The notes beneath the pieces were generated by a model that worked only from the letters and a program-made list of their open reading frames with translations, was not told the DNA's origin and ran no database searches. From positions 17,172,976-17,236,975 of the forward strand of contig OY288251.1 in the NCBI GenBank assembly GCA_958450325.1: a DNA stretch of 64,000 nucleotides, given 5' to 3'. The DNA comes from Agrostemma githago (Eukaryota; Streptophyta; Magnoliopsida; Caryophyllales; Caryophyllaceae). Shown in pieces: positions 22,794 to 34,140 of the stretch (position 1 is the first letter of the stretch; the number at the start of each line of letters is the position of its first letter). A program made the position numbers and the translations under genes.

Positions 22794-25700
22794 GTTAGGT
22801 AATACGGTGTTGCGTCGGTTGCTGTACGGATTGACGTTCGGTATCCCCATAGCGCAAAGGGTATTTTATGAGCCAGTCCCGGTAATTATCAGCCATCTTT
22901 TTTAGTATGGTGACAATCGTCTTATTAGCCGCTTCTACCGCTCCATTTGTTTGGGGTCGGTAGGGAGAAGATGTATGCCTTTGGATCTTATACTTAGTTA
23001 GCAGGGCCGCTGTCTCGGCTTGAAAGTGGGTCCTGTGGTCACTGATAAATTCGTGCGGGATCCCGTACCGGCATATTATCTTATTTTGGATAAACTTGGC
23101 AACATGCTTGGCGTTGAGAATACGATAAGACTCAGCTTCGACCCATTTGGTGAAATAGTCGATAGCTACCAAAATGAAGCAGTGTCCACCGGTTCCCGAA
23201 GGATTTATCTTCCCAATTATGTCGATCCCCCATGTCGAAAATGGCCAAGGCGACGTCATGGTATATAATAGGGATGGCGGCATATGTTGTATATTGGCGA
23301 AAATTTGACAGTTATGACAATGCTTGACATATAACTGGCAATCGATTCCCATGCTATTCCAGTAATATCCGAGCCTCATGATTTTCCGGACTAGCATCTG
23401 AGCATTCATGTGTGGGCCGCACTCGCCATCGTGTACTTCGGCCATAACCTTTTCAGCTTTAGTTTTATCGACACATAGGAAAAGAGCCCCTTGTGTTGTC
23501 TTTTTGTAAAGTTCTTCGTCGTTGGTACGAATGAACTGGGTTGCCAGCCTTCGTAAGACTTTCCTGGCTCGATTGTCAGCTCCGGGTGGATATTCCCCGG
23601 TTGTTAAGTATGCTAGGATAGCTTTATACCATGGCTCGGGATCAGGTATCTCGATATCTTCAATGTCGTGGATGTATGCCGGCTCAGACCGTCTCTCGAC
23701 ACAAATTGGCATACTGGTTACATGATCGGGAATGTTTAGTAAGGATGCCAGTTTTGAGAGTGCATCTGCGAACTGATTTTCTTCCCGAGGTAAGTATATA
23801 TACTCTACCTTTTGGAATTGTTTCTCAAGATCCCTTACTCATGCCTGGTAGGCCACGAGATTAGCATTCCGAGTTTTCCATTTTTGGAGCGCTTGATTAA
23901 TGACCAGAGACGAATCACCGTGTACTCGGAGGTTCGTGACCCCTAAGTCAGCGGCGGCTTGTAGCCCGTGGATACATGCTTCGTATTCAGCGGCATTATT
24001 GGTAACATCGAAATCCAATTTGATGGATACGTGGGTATGTTTCCCTTTTAGCGAGATTAAAAGAATCCCAACTCTGAATCCTCGGAAATTAGATGCCCCG
24101 TCGAAGTATAAGTTCCATGTTTCAGTATCGGTATGAAAAATATCTTCATCTGGGAAGGACCAAGTGTCAGTGTGTCCTTCTTCAATCACGGGACTGTCGG
24201 CGAGAAACTCGGCTACTATCCGGCCTTTAATGGCTATTAATGGTACGAACTTTAGGTCAAATTCTGCCAACATTAGGGTCCATCTTGACATTCTGCCATT
24301 GAGCATGGGCTTTTCGAAGAGGTACTTGATTGGATCCATTTTAGACAGCACCTGCACCTCGTAATTGAGCATATAATGTCGAAGCTTCTTAGTGGCCCAG
24401 ACCAGAGCTAAGCATGTCATTTTGAGCATGGTGTATTTGCATTCATACTCTAAAAATTTCTTTCTGATGTAGTAGATAGCCCGTTCTTCGGAGTTGACCG
24501 TTTGAGCTAGCATAGCCCCCATGGCTGTCTCGGTCGTTGTAAGGTATAACGAAAGAGGCAAACCGCGTTGAGGTGGCATCAACACTGGTGGAGCAAACAA
24601 GATTTCTTTGATTTTATCAAAGGCCGCCTGACATTTGTCGTCCCATAATATTTGTTCCCCTATCTTCAGTTTCTTGAAAATTGGTTCACATACCATGGTT
24701 AATTTTGAAATGAATCTGCTGATGTATTGAACCTTCCCGAGAAATCCTCTTATTTCTTTTTCGGTTTTAGGAGGTTTCATCTCGGTAATGGCCTTGATTT
24801 TAGCTGGGTCGACTTCGATTCCACGTTGGCTAACGATATGACCCAGTAATTTGCCAGATGTTACCCCGAAACTGCACTTTTGAGGGTCTAACCTCATGTT
24901 GTACTTGCGTAATCGGGTGAAGAATTTTCTCAGGGCGGTGATGTGACCGTCCCTGTTTTTAGACTTGACGATCATGTCGTCCACGTAAACTTCCACTTCT
25001 TTATGCATCATGTCATGTAATAGAGTTGTGGCGGTTCGTTGATATGTGGCACCGATGTTTATAAGACCAAATGGCATGACGGTATACTAGTAAGTACCCC
25101 AAGGTGTAATGAAGGTGGTCTTACTCATATCTTCTTCTGCCATTTTTATCTGGTTATACCCGGCATACCCATTCATAAATGATAGAAGGGCATGATCAGC
25201 TGTGTTATCCACCAGTATATCGATGTGTGGTAACGGGAAATCGTCTTTCGGGCTCGCCTTGTTAAGATCCCAAAAATATACACAGACACGCACCTTACCG
25301 TTCTTTTTAGGAACCGGCACGATGTTTGCAACCCAATCCGGATATTCAGATACCTGTATGAAGCTGGCTTTGAATTGTTTATCGACTTCTTCCTTGACCT
25401 TAAGGGACCACTCGGGCCTCATCCGGCGGAGTTTCTGCTTAACTGGCTTGAATCCGTCTTTGATCGGTATATGATGTTCGGCTATTTCTCGGTCTATCCC
25501 CGGCATGTCCTTGTAGGACCATGCGAAGACGTCTTTGAATTCTTGGAGGAGGTTCGTGAATTGTTGTTTCTCCTCGGGATCTAAGGATAACTCTATCTTA
25601 AGCATCTGAGGTTCTAAGCTTGTTCCTACATTAATGGTCTCAGTTTCTTCAATTACCGGGTTCCGGGACTCCCTTTGCTATAATTGCTCGATCAGATGTG

Positions 25701-28691
25701 GAGGTAAGGGTACCTGTTCGTCGGGTTTCTCAATGTCATTGCACAAAACATTTTTGAAATTGAAAGTATTTTGAAAATGAGACAAGTCGTAAGCAGAACG
25801 GTTGTTATTATTGATTGAGAATTTAGAAAATAACTCGAAAAGAGCTGTCATCTGATCATTAGTTAGTGGTGGGATAGGTAAGGCGCTCGGGACAGACCCC
25901 GAAGCGCTAGGAATAGCTAAAGGGAGAGGGGGAGTTACAGGAGTGACTCTAGCACCAGACTCACTAGACTCGATCTCAGACTCTGACTCGGACTCAGACT
26001 CAGACTTGAGCATTTCTCCTTCTCCAGTGATCAGCTTGTAAGTCCTTCCTCAACTGTCAGTCCATTTGACAGTCTTCCTCCAGGCTCTCTTTCCCGTCTC
26101 GGATCCTACGTCCGAGATTAGCTTCGTCGGGTCAAACTTATTGCTGCGAAGAATGAGGTTGACCAGGTCTTCCTTTGGCGCTGGGGCCGCGACTTCTTCT
26201 CCAAAAAGTAGTCCTAGCACGGGCTCAGCATTGCTAGCATCTTCGGACTGGATAAGGGCGAAGATATCATCTGGTATGAAGTTGCAGTCCTGGGCCAAGT
26301 GGGTCCCAGGGTGTGTGGCGTTGGGCCGGTATAGGCCCATTTGGATAGGCCCAAATACTAGAGTAACAAAGGTAACAATGTTAGTTCCTGTTTGGCCCAC
26401 ATTTTGTGAGGTCATGGTGTACCCTAGACCGAATTGAGACCTCCCGTCATTTAGGACTTCGATAATTTTTCCTGCGGGAAGATTTGGCCTCGAAGTAGCC
26501 CCCGGTAGATACCCTAGATTTTGTAGCATCCTATCGATGCTAGCTGTGAAGTAGGGCCGAAAGAGATACTCGTCTTCAATCATTCCTATGAAATCGAATC
26601 CCCAGAGATCCGTGCGGCCCGAGGTGTTACAGTTAGCCACAGTCAAAGGTGTTGCCTCCAAGGTGATGATACTATCATGTAAAGGCAGCTTGATTTTCCG
26701 GTGTAGGGTAGAGGATACCGCCTTGACGGCGTGGATCCATGGTCTTCCTAGGAGCAAGTTGAAGGAAGAGGTGATATCAATCACCTGAAATTCCATCTAT
26801 TTTTCTACTGGGCCGGTTATGATGGTTAGTTTCACGGCCCCAGCTACCAATCTTGGGCTTCCATCGAAAGCCTGGATGGTCTGAGCTGTTGGAATGTAGT
26901 CGGCCTCGGTAATGCCGAGAGCTTTGGCGGTCCTCAAGGGGAGGACGTTGACTGCGGACCCATCGTCGATTAGGGTCATCGGGAGGTACTTTCCACGGTA
27001 GATTACCGTGATGTAGAGGGCCTTGTTGTGGGTAGGCCCGAATGATGGTAGATTGGCTTCGGAGAAGGTGATTAGCGGGCCTTCTTCTTTAGCTTTCCCC
27101 TTTAAGTGGGGTAGGACCGTGGCTACCATTTCAGCAGGAGTAGCCGAAGAGTCGATCTTGACTTGATCGAGGGCTTTAGTGAGTGCCTCTCGATGTTCTT
27201 GTGAGCTGACTAAAAGTTGTCATATAGAGAGGTCAACTCGAGTCTTCTTTAGTTGCCTCACGGGAGTTTTTTCGGTGATTGGCTCTTCCGGGACGGCCTC
27301 CATCCTAACTGGTTCAGTGGCGGTAGGAACGTCCCTATGGTGGTTACTGGCTAAGGCTTTGGACTTAACCTTCTGGATTTCCTCGGGAGTGATGGGGACA
27401 GTTTCCCCTTTGGTGAGGTAGACGTCGTCTTCATCGTCGCACCATATCCCGTTTATTTGCGGGATAAAGGGAGAGATGAGGTGTGAGCAATCAACCACTT
27501 CTCCGGAGAAAATGGCGTGAGTAGCTAAAGGATTGTCTTTATTACTGGGCTTGCCTCCGGGTAAAGGGATCTTACCATTTTCGATCAGATCCTGGATTAA
27601 ATGCTTGAGCTTCCAGCATTTCTCGGTGTCGTGTCCATTGCCCTGATGGTATTGGCAATAGGCCTGGATGTCGTAGGCCTTGGAGCGACGCTCGACCGGG
27701 ACTTCGGGCGTTGGGCCTATCGGTTGGATCAGGCCTTTTGACGATAGCCTTTCTAAGGCATGTGTATAGGTAGTACCTATATCGGTGAATACCCGTGGTG
27801 TGGTATTCCTCTTGGACGGGGTATCAAGTAGATTGACCTCGTCGAAGATGCTGCGAGTAGCAGCTGCGGTTGTGGGCTTGCTTGTGGATGAGCTGGCCCC
27901 TTGATATCCTTTGGTAGAGGCCTTAGTAAGGCTCTCTAATCTCAAGTCATCCTCAATCCTTGTCCCCATTTCGGTTAAGGTGGCGAAGTTGGGTATGATC
28001 GCGTACCAGAGATGGACCCGGTAAGAGGGGAGGAGATTCTTCACGAAGGCCTCCACTAAGACTTTTTCGCTTGGCTTATCGACCAGCTTCACACTCTCGG
28101 CCCTCCATCGTTGAAGGTATTTTGTAAATCCTTCCTTGGGTTCCTGGGCCATAACCTCCAGGGTGCGCATCGTGGTCTGTATTTCAGTGTTGTCGGCATA
28201 GTTCCGAGCAAATTTCGTTGCCACGTCATCCCAAGTTTTGTATTTCTTGGGATCAAGCCTGTAGTACCAGGCTTTTGGAGGCTTCTCGAGAGAGGAAGCA
28301 AAAAGGTGTTTGAACATGGTCGGTTTTATCCCCTTTACTGCCATGAATTCCTTAAAAGCTCGAATGTGATGCATCGGGTCTTCAGTACCCTCGAACATTG
28401 GGATGCCTTTAAGGTTGAGGTTGGCGGGCAGTTCGTCATTCAAGGGTGAGTTAGTGCGAGCATTCTCCGTGTGGATCGAGTTGTTGGTTGATAAATGGAC
28501 CTGTTCCTGCAGCTTGCGGACTGCACCGGCCAATTCAGCTAAAGGCCCAGTAGTCTCGATCCCACCTCCAGGAGTTCCTTGTTCTACGGCGCTAACCGGG
28601 TAATGAGAGCTATTTGGTCTTCCCTCATTTTCGTCATTTGGGTCTCAATTTTAGCCAACGAGGCTGCCAACTGGTCTACAGCTTCTTGCAT
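22794..28691 (-). pseudogene. Element B gag-protease-RT-RNase H-integrase pseudogene
   Basis: The probable start is ATG at 28689-28691. A frameshift near 28600 leads into a long frame that stays in register down to about 22870. It carries Gag, a zinc-knuckle-like CQYHQGNGHDTEKC, protease IDDGSAVN, a Ser-Glu stretch, RT with a YVDD active site, two RNase H domains and integrase with the HHCC finger and GAVEAANK, which includes the catalytic Glu. Stops lie at 27220, 26797, 26050, 25678, 25087 and 23839 (lowest base of each). The integrase second-Asp region reads SDHRTHF instead of the usual SD-x-GT. A second frameshift near 22850 precedes the junction with A. Confidence 0.9.
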
Positions 28692-29742
28692 CTTGGATCT
28701 GGTGAAGGGTGGCCTGTCTGTAAGAATACCCCGTGATCAGAAACTGACCCAGGTCCTAGAATCGAAACAGTACATCCCGAGCAAAGAAAAGACTTAGACG
28801 AGAAAACGACTCGAGACTGACACCTAGACGGGTGACTCGTGGGTGGTGGGCCTTCCTTAGGATTCGGCTGAGTGGGCCTAGTTCTGCTTGAAGGAAAGTC
28901 CACGTGAGAATTCCCCAGGCTTTGGACTCGAAAGTGTAAACGGGCCCGCCTTTGTAGGAGTACGTTCTACGTAGGTGGGTCGTGCCTTGACAAGTAAGGC
29001 AGACTGGGATAGGGAGGAAACCCGTGATGTAAGATCGACGGAGTTTCGACGCTAGAGACTTTGACAAGACCCGACACTACTAAATATGGGAAGTCGTAAG
29101 AAAAGGAAAGTTTTTGAAAAGGGAAATTTGAATTTTTAGAAAAAATCCGAGAAAGTCGGATGGACGGCCTGAATTTTTTTTAAAAAATCGGCAAAGGGCC
29201 ATCGGGCCGAAATTTTTGAAGTTTGAAAATGTTCGGACAGCATACCGGCTAAAAATAGGCTGTTTTGAGTAAAATCGTAAGCCCTAAATTCGGCAGCTTC
29301 CCGGGTTTTAAAAAAATGGATAATTTTGAAAATATGCAAATTTTGAAATAACGGTTATTTGAAGAGGATGAAATGTAGATCAAGCAGCACGTAGTCATGG
29401 AAGCAGTATAATGACACCATGTATGCTCTTAAACTAAGTCTCGGTCGGTCGAAATAGGGTCTATACCAACAACGACGGCTTTCTCGCAAATCAGAACGGA
29501 CTTCCTAAGCCGAATTGAACTTAGAACATGCCGTTAGACCCATGCGAGTTCGGCCATAGAAGTCGTAGTGCACCCATTTAGGAATGCACCGTGGTATAGT
29601 GGGACGTCAGTCACAAGTAACCGGCCCGGGAAAGATTTGGGTTATGCATGAACCATCGAACTAAAACGCGTACATTATTAATTGAACGATTTCTTTTCGA
29701 GTCTCACCCTAGGAACCCCGATGACTAGTGGTACATCAAGAG

Positions 29743-29760
29743 TCCCCAGCGGAGTCGCCA
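29743..29760 (-). other. Element B primer binding site (tRNA-Arg type)
   Basis: The minus strand reads TGGCGACTCCGCTGGGGA, the canonical Ogre/Retand-type tRNA-Arg primer site, three bases inside the LTR. Confidence 0.87.
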
Positions 29761-30520
29761 AATTATGGGCATGACATAGGTCCACCCCGACGCGGCCACG
29801 CGCGGGTTTGGGGAGGCGAATGAATCTCATGTGAGATGCATCTCAAATTGAAATTTAAATTGAAGTTGGAGTCGCCACCAAACTTTGTGGGATTTCGGGC
29901 CCGTTCGAACCCACTCTATGTCGTAAAGGGCCGTGCACAAATTACGGTCCATTCTGATTTCAGAGTTTATTGGGTTCGTCCCTTTGCATTGCGATACCGA
30001 TACTAACATTATAAGTAATCGGGTATTGAATGACTCTCGTATGCCAATGGTTTCGGACATCCGGAAACCACGGTTTTGAGTAAAGGGTGAGGGTACGTGT
30101 TGAGAAGTTCACAAAGAACACCCAACCCCGCCCGCACTTAGCGGCCTTTACTAAGATATCGTTCGTTGTTCGTGTACGCGCGTTAGTTTGATGATAAAAT
30201 GATATGCAAACAGCATTTTGACTAAACATGTGAATTATGCTTGATCTACGTCGTTTAATGCATTTTTTTGAACTAAGTCGAAGTTGTTTTAGCATGTGAA
30301 ATTCGTTTTAGTACAATAAAACAAAAGAAATGCCAACATTGAAACAAACGAGTTAGTAACGGTTTAACGGTTTGTAAAAAGATTAGAATGACATAAATAA
30401 TATGATGCTTGGTTTTGAAAAGGTTAGACTCACGTGATGGACTTGACACGGAATCGTAAAAAAAAAATTATCGGGGCTCGAAGGATGCTTAAAGACTCAC
30501 GGTTTTGACGAACTAGAAGC

Positions 30521-30626
30521 CACTCGACCGAGTCATTGAGGGACTCGATCGAGTGGTCTCGAAAAAAGGCATTTTGCCCGACTTTTGGGGTGTCACTCGA
30601 TCGAGTGGCTATGGCACTCGATGGAG
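30521..30626 (-). promoter_or_regulatory. Second four-palindrome array in element B LTR
   Basis: Sites are centred at about 30527.5, 30548.5, 30600.5 and 30621.5, spaced 21, 52 and 21 bp. Cores are CTCGACCGAG, CTCGATCGAG (twice) and the mutated CTCGATGGAG. Confidence 0.62.
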
Positions 30627-31358
30627 TGCCCCCTGTTCGAGTGGTAACTCGATTCACAATTTTCGAAATTGCTTTTATTTTTGAAAATTTATAATTTCCT
30701 AAGTCGTGTAAAAATATAGTATAATTTATACCCGACTTAAGATTTTCAAAACTCGTAAATATTTGATATTCGACTATGAAATCGATATCCAATACTTAGA
30801 GTGATTGTTAGAGAAAGAGATGTTTTTAGAAATTGTTTTGAATCGAAATAGACCCCTCCGCGTTGTAATGTCGTATGTCTTTCTAGGACTATGTGACAAT
30901 TACTTCGGCACCAACGTGAAAAGATTTTGAAAACGTTTTGTTTGATTGATTCCTTTAGATCCGATATTCGACTATGGAGTCGATATCGAATCCTTAGGGA
31001 CGACTCATTATTGCTAATTATGATAGTAATGATAATAGAAATGATAACGATGATGATAGACAATGGACGAGAGAAGAAGAAAAAGAAAAAGAAAACGTGA
31101 GGAGGGAAGAAAAGAAGAGAGAGATTGGGATTTGAAACACCCTCAACCTACATGCTAAATTCGGTCTCGATTAGGAACTCGTAGTAACGGCGCTTGCGTA
31201 GGAGTAACGAGAATATAGGAGGAGTAAAGGTGTTGTATTTTTTGGTATGGTTTGCCTAAGGTTTGCTAGAGATTCGGGTTGTAACTTGACGTTGGAAATT
31301 ATGGGTGTTGGATGTGTGAGTAATGAATGTTGTGTGTTATTGATGATACATGCGGGGG

Positions 31359-31366
31359 TATTTATA
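31359..31366 (-). promoter_or_regulatory. TATA box of element B LTR
   Basis: The minus strand reads TATAAATA, followed by a CCCCCGCATG context. It is about 151 bp from the nearest palindrome centre, roughly 115 bp further than in A and C, so extra sequence separates array and promoter here. Confidence 0.6.
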
Positions 31367-31506
31367 GGATGAAACACCTCCACTCGGGATAGGGGAAACC
31401 CGGCATCTAGAAAAAAAAAAGGATTGCTTGCAAAGGAAGAAAGCAACGGTTGAGGTGAAGTGGCCGGATTCCGTCCAAGGATCCGGTTTTCAGCTGGAAT
31501 AAGGGT

Positions 31507-31614
31507 CACTCGATCGAGTAGTGCACAACACTCGATCGAGTGCCCGGTCTAATGCCAGATTTGGCGTTTTTTATGGGCTCAATCGACCGAGTGGCCGGTC
31601 CACTCGATCGAGTC
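31507..31614 (-). promoter_or_regulatory. Four-palindrome array upstream of element B TATA box
   Basis: Sites are centred at about 31513.5, 31535.5, 31586.5 and 31607.5, spaced 22, 51 and 21 bp. Two keep a perfect CTCGATCGAG core with small flank changes, one is a full CACTCGATCGAGTG, and one is degenerate (CTCAATCGACCGAGTG). Confidence 0.65.
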
Positions 31615-32099
31615 GGTCTGAGCCAGGTAGAAGTCTCCTTTTGGAGATCGACTTTTATCTTTAAGGAAGAGTTTTGGTTGCTTAATCCTTCTCCGTCGCT
31701 GATTTTAGTGAAGAATTGGACTTCCAATTGGATTCCCGGACGCTTCGTGACAGATTTTCTGTCTCGAAAATATCTTTGACCGGGGTTTGACCCGGTCGCT
31801 AAAAGACGGTTTTGCCCTTGGTCTCGGTTTTGACCCAAATTAGTCTCATTTGACTGGAAACAACCCACTGGGCCTAAATTTGAGGTCTGTTTTGTGAGAT
31901 TTTTACTCCGCTAAAAGCTCGCGCCAATTACTATTGATTCCGAGTCCAAAATCGAGCGTATTAAGTCATGTTTACGTCCGATCATCATCGGGTACTTTTT
32001 GGAAACTGCTATGGACACCTCGCGGTTAAAATGTGGGTGTCTACAAGTATACGTACATCCGTAAATTCTAACGTCTATTCGTACTTTTTTGACGGAAAT

Positions 32100-33320
32100 T
32101 GGCATTTGGTGCCTTTAGACAAAAAATTGAGAATTTTAGGTGGTTTTGGGCAAAAAAAAACTTAAGGTGACTTTTTTACAGAAAGCCTAAATGTTAGGTG
32201 TCTTTCGACAAAAAACCTCTTAAAATATTTGACATGCGACCTGGTTGACCTGAATCTGAAATAACTCATTAATTTAGGATTGAGACCTGAACCAGTTAAT
32301 ATATTATATTTGAAATAATAATTAAAAAGTTACGGACTATTGGATTTAACATGTTTAAAAAATTAATTTTAAAAAAAAAGTTATACGAATTATTATTTTG
32401 AAATCATTTAGTAATAAAATGTTTGTAAAATACTCTGTAATATTATACTTCGTACATATATTTTTTAACATTTTTATTTTCAACAAGGTATTTAATTAAT
32501 ATAATAATTTAGAAATACTCAACATGAATAATATGAAGAAAAAACAAATCAGTTTTTTTAATTGGTAAGAAGTGAGGTGTCGGAAATTGATTTGTTTTCC
32601 ATTCTCTTACATTTTGTAAACAAACAACCAACAACATCAAACGATAATCTTTTCATTTCCTTCTTATTCCCTTTGTTGATTTCATTCTTTTACCTCTTCA
32701 TCAACCAAACACTATATTATATTTGAAATAAAAAATAAAAAAATTATTTAATTTATTTAAATTATAAAAATAATAAAAATAAATTTTGTGTAACTTTTAT
32801 AATAATATTGTAGTACAATTTTGTAGTACAATTTTTTATAATAAATTATAAAAATATAATAAATATATTTTTTAATAATAAAATAATTATTAAATAATAA
32901 TATTGTAGTACAATTTTTACAAATTTTTAATTGTAAATACGATAATTATAATAATTTTTACAATACGATAAAATTTTGAAAAAAAAATTGATTTATTTTT
33001 TATTTTTAATTGATAAAATTAAGGCATCAAAATTTATTTTTTACCCAAATCCGACCCATATTTGATTTGTCCCGGTAGTGTGGTGGTGGTCGTAATGGTG
33101 GTGGTGGTGGTTGATGGTGGTGATGGCGATGGTTGATGGTGATGGTGATGTCCCGACGGTAGATTGGTGGGGAGAGAGAATTCATTGCCTTGGGGGTGGG
33201 GGGTTAGAAGAGGAGTTTGAGTGAAAGGGATTGATGAATCGACCAAACAAACACAAACAAAGGAAATCATTAACTTTGATTTTTTTACCCTTTTCTAAAT
33301 ACCTCAAACTTAACGGCCCC
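32100..33320 (-). repeat. Right arm of the large inverted repeat
   Basis: Read on the minus strand from 33320 it starts GGGGCCGTTAAGTTTGAGG, like the left arm, and is bordered by TAA (33321-33323). Its inner end (about 32105-32225) carries four degenerate units of about 30 bp (TTAGGTG...GACAAAAAAC) that match the left arm in inverted order. A long AT-rich stretch (about 32230-33040) has no counterpart on the left. Together the arms bracket the stack of Tat and LARD insertions. Confidence 0.45.
33079..33150 (+). repeat. GGT/GAT trinucleotide microsatellite
   Basis: A run of GGTGGT and GATGGT units with small interruptions. The minus-strand frame through it reads as His/Pro/Thr runs and is not taken as coding. 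Confidence 0.75.
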
Positions 33321-33520
33321 TAAATCTCAAACCAGAAGTTTACATACCCAGGTCACACCCACAAACGGAATACAATCCAGATAAAGAATACGGTGCAAAA
33401 AAAAAAATGCCCAAAGAATACGGTGCCAATTTTATACATTAAAAACGTGAATTTTTTTTTTGAAAAATAACATTTCACTGTAACCCATGCATCGCACAGG
33501 TTTTGAACCTCCAGCATGTA

Positions 33521-33778
33521 CTCCCTCTATTCAAATTCAAACTACACATTTCTCTTTTGCACATTTGTCGAGACGCAGTTTGCACCATCGATATCTTTCA
33601 TTTTACATTAACAAAAATTAGAAAAAAAATTGATATTCTTAACCTACTCATAAAGATGAATCAAACAATATTTCGCATGACTATATTTTCTCTTATAGAT
33701 TGTCTAGGATATCGAAAATTCCCTTTAGTTGTGAATACTGTCAAAAAAAATGTGCACTTTGGATTTTAACGGAGGGAG
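33521..33778. mobile_element. Stowaway-type MITE (258 bp), diverged ends
   Basis: The left end is CTCCCTCTATTCAAATTCAA and the right end is the complement of CTCCCTCCGTTAAAATCCAA. TA lies on each side (33519-33520 and 33779-33780). The terminal repeats are imperfect, so it is older than the MITE at 2201. It is non-coding. Confidence 0.75.
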
Positions 33779-33780
33779 TA

Positions 33781-34116
33781 ATACAATGTGTCATTACGAA
33801 GCACATGACAACCACTACTAAGATATGGTTTAAAACTTTGTACTCCTGTATGCTTTATGCACAAATTTTAAGAAACCGATTGTTTATTATTAAAGATACA
33901 AATTTGTGAAAGTTAAGTATTTGTTTAATATTAAATATAGGGAAGATAGTGACATTTATGTAAACATATAAGATTTAAAGCATTTGTTTAATATTAAAAC
34001 AATGACTAAAATAGAAAGAGCAAGCTTGGAATTGAACGTCTCAAAAAAGAATAAGGGAATGTTCGACTTCAACGAAAGGAGTATTCCATATGATTACAAT
34101 CATACAGGCATTGATT
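33781..34116. other. AT-rich intergenic DNA, nothing recognised
   Basis: Only short frames without domains are present. No further repeat boundary is seen before the target-like duplication of the next retroposon. Confidence 0.6.
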
Positions 34117-34140
34117 AATTGTAAGAAAGAAAGATCTATT

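Larger units (their letters stand above)
22794..32045 (-). mobile_element. Tat-lineage Ty3 retrotransposon 'B', decayed, 3'-truncated
   Basis: The 5' LTR is at 29764-32045, the tRNA-Arg primer site at 29743-29760, and gag-protease-pol at 22794-28691, all on the minus strand. Integrase is interrupted at 22794 by the 5' LTR of element A, and the remainder of B is absent from the window. Coding decay (six in-frame stops and two frameshifts) is heavier than in A or C, so B is the oldest of the three. Confidence 0.9.
29764..32045 (-). mobile_element. Element B 5' LTR (2,282 bp)
   Basis: On the minus strand it starts TGTAGACACCC at 32045 and ends next to the primer site. The TATA box is at 31359-31366. 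Palindrome arrays lie at 31507-31614 and 30521-30626. Outside the LTR the next five bases are AGTAT (32046-32050), a possible target-site copy whose partner is not in the window. Confidence 0.87.
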
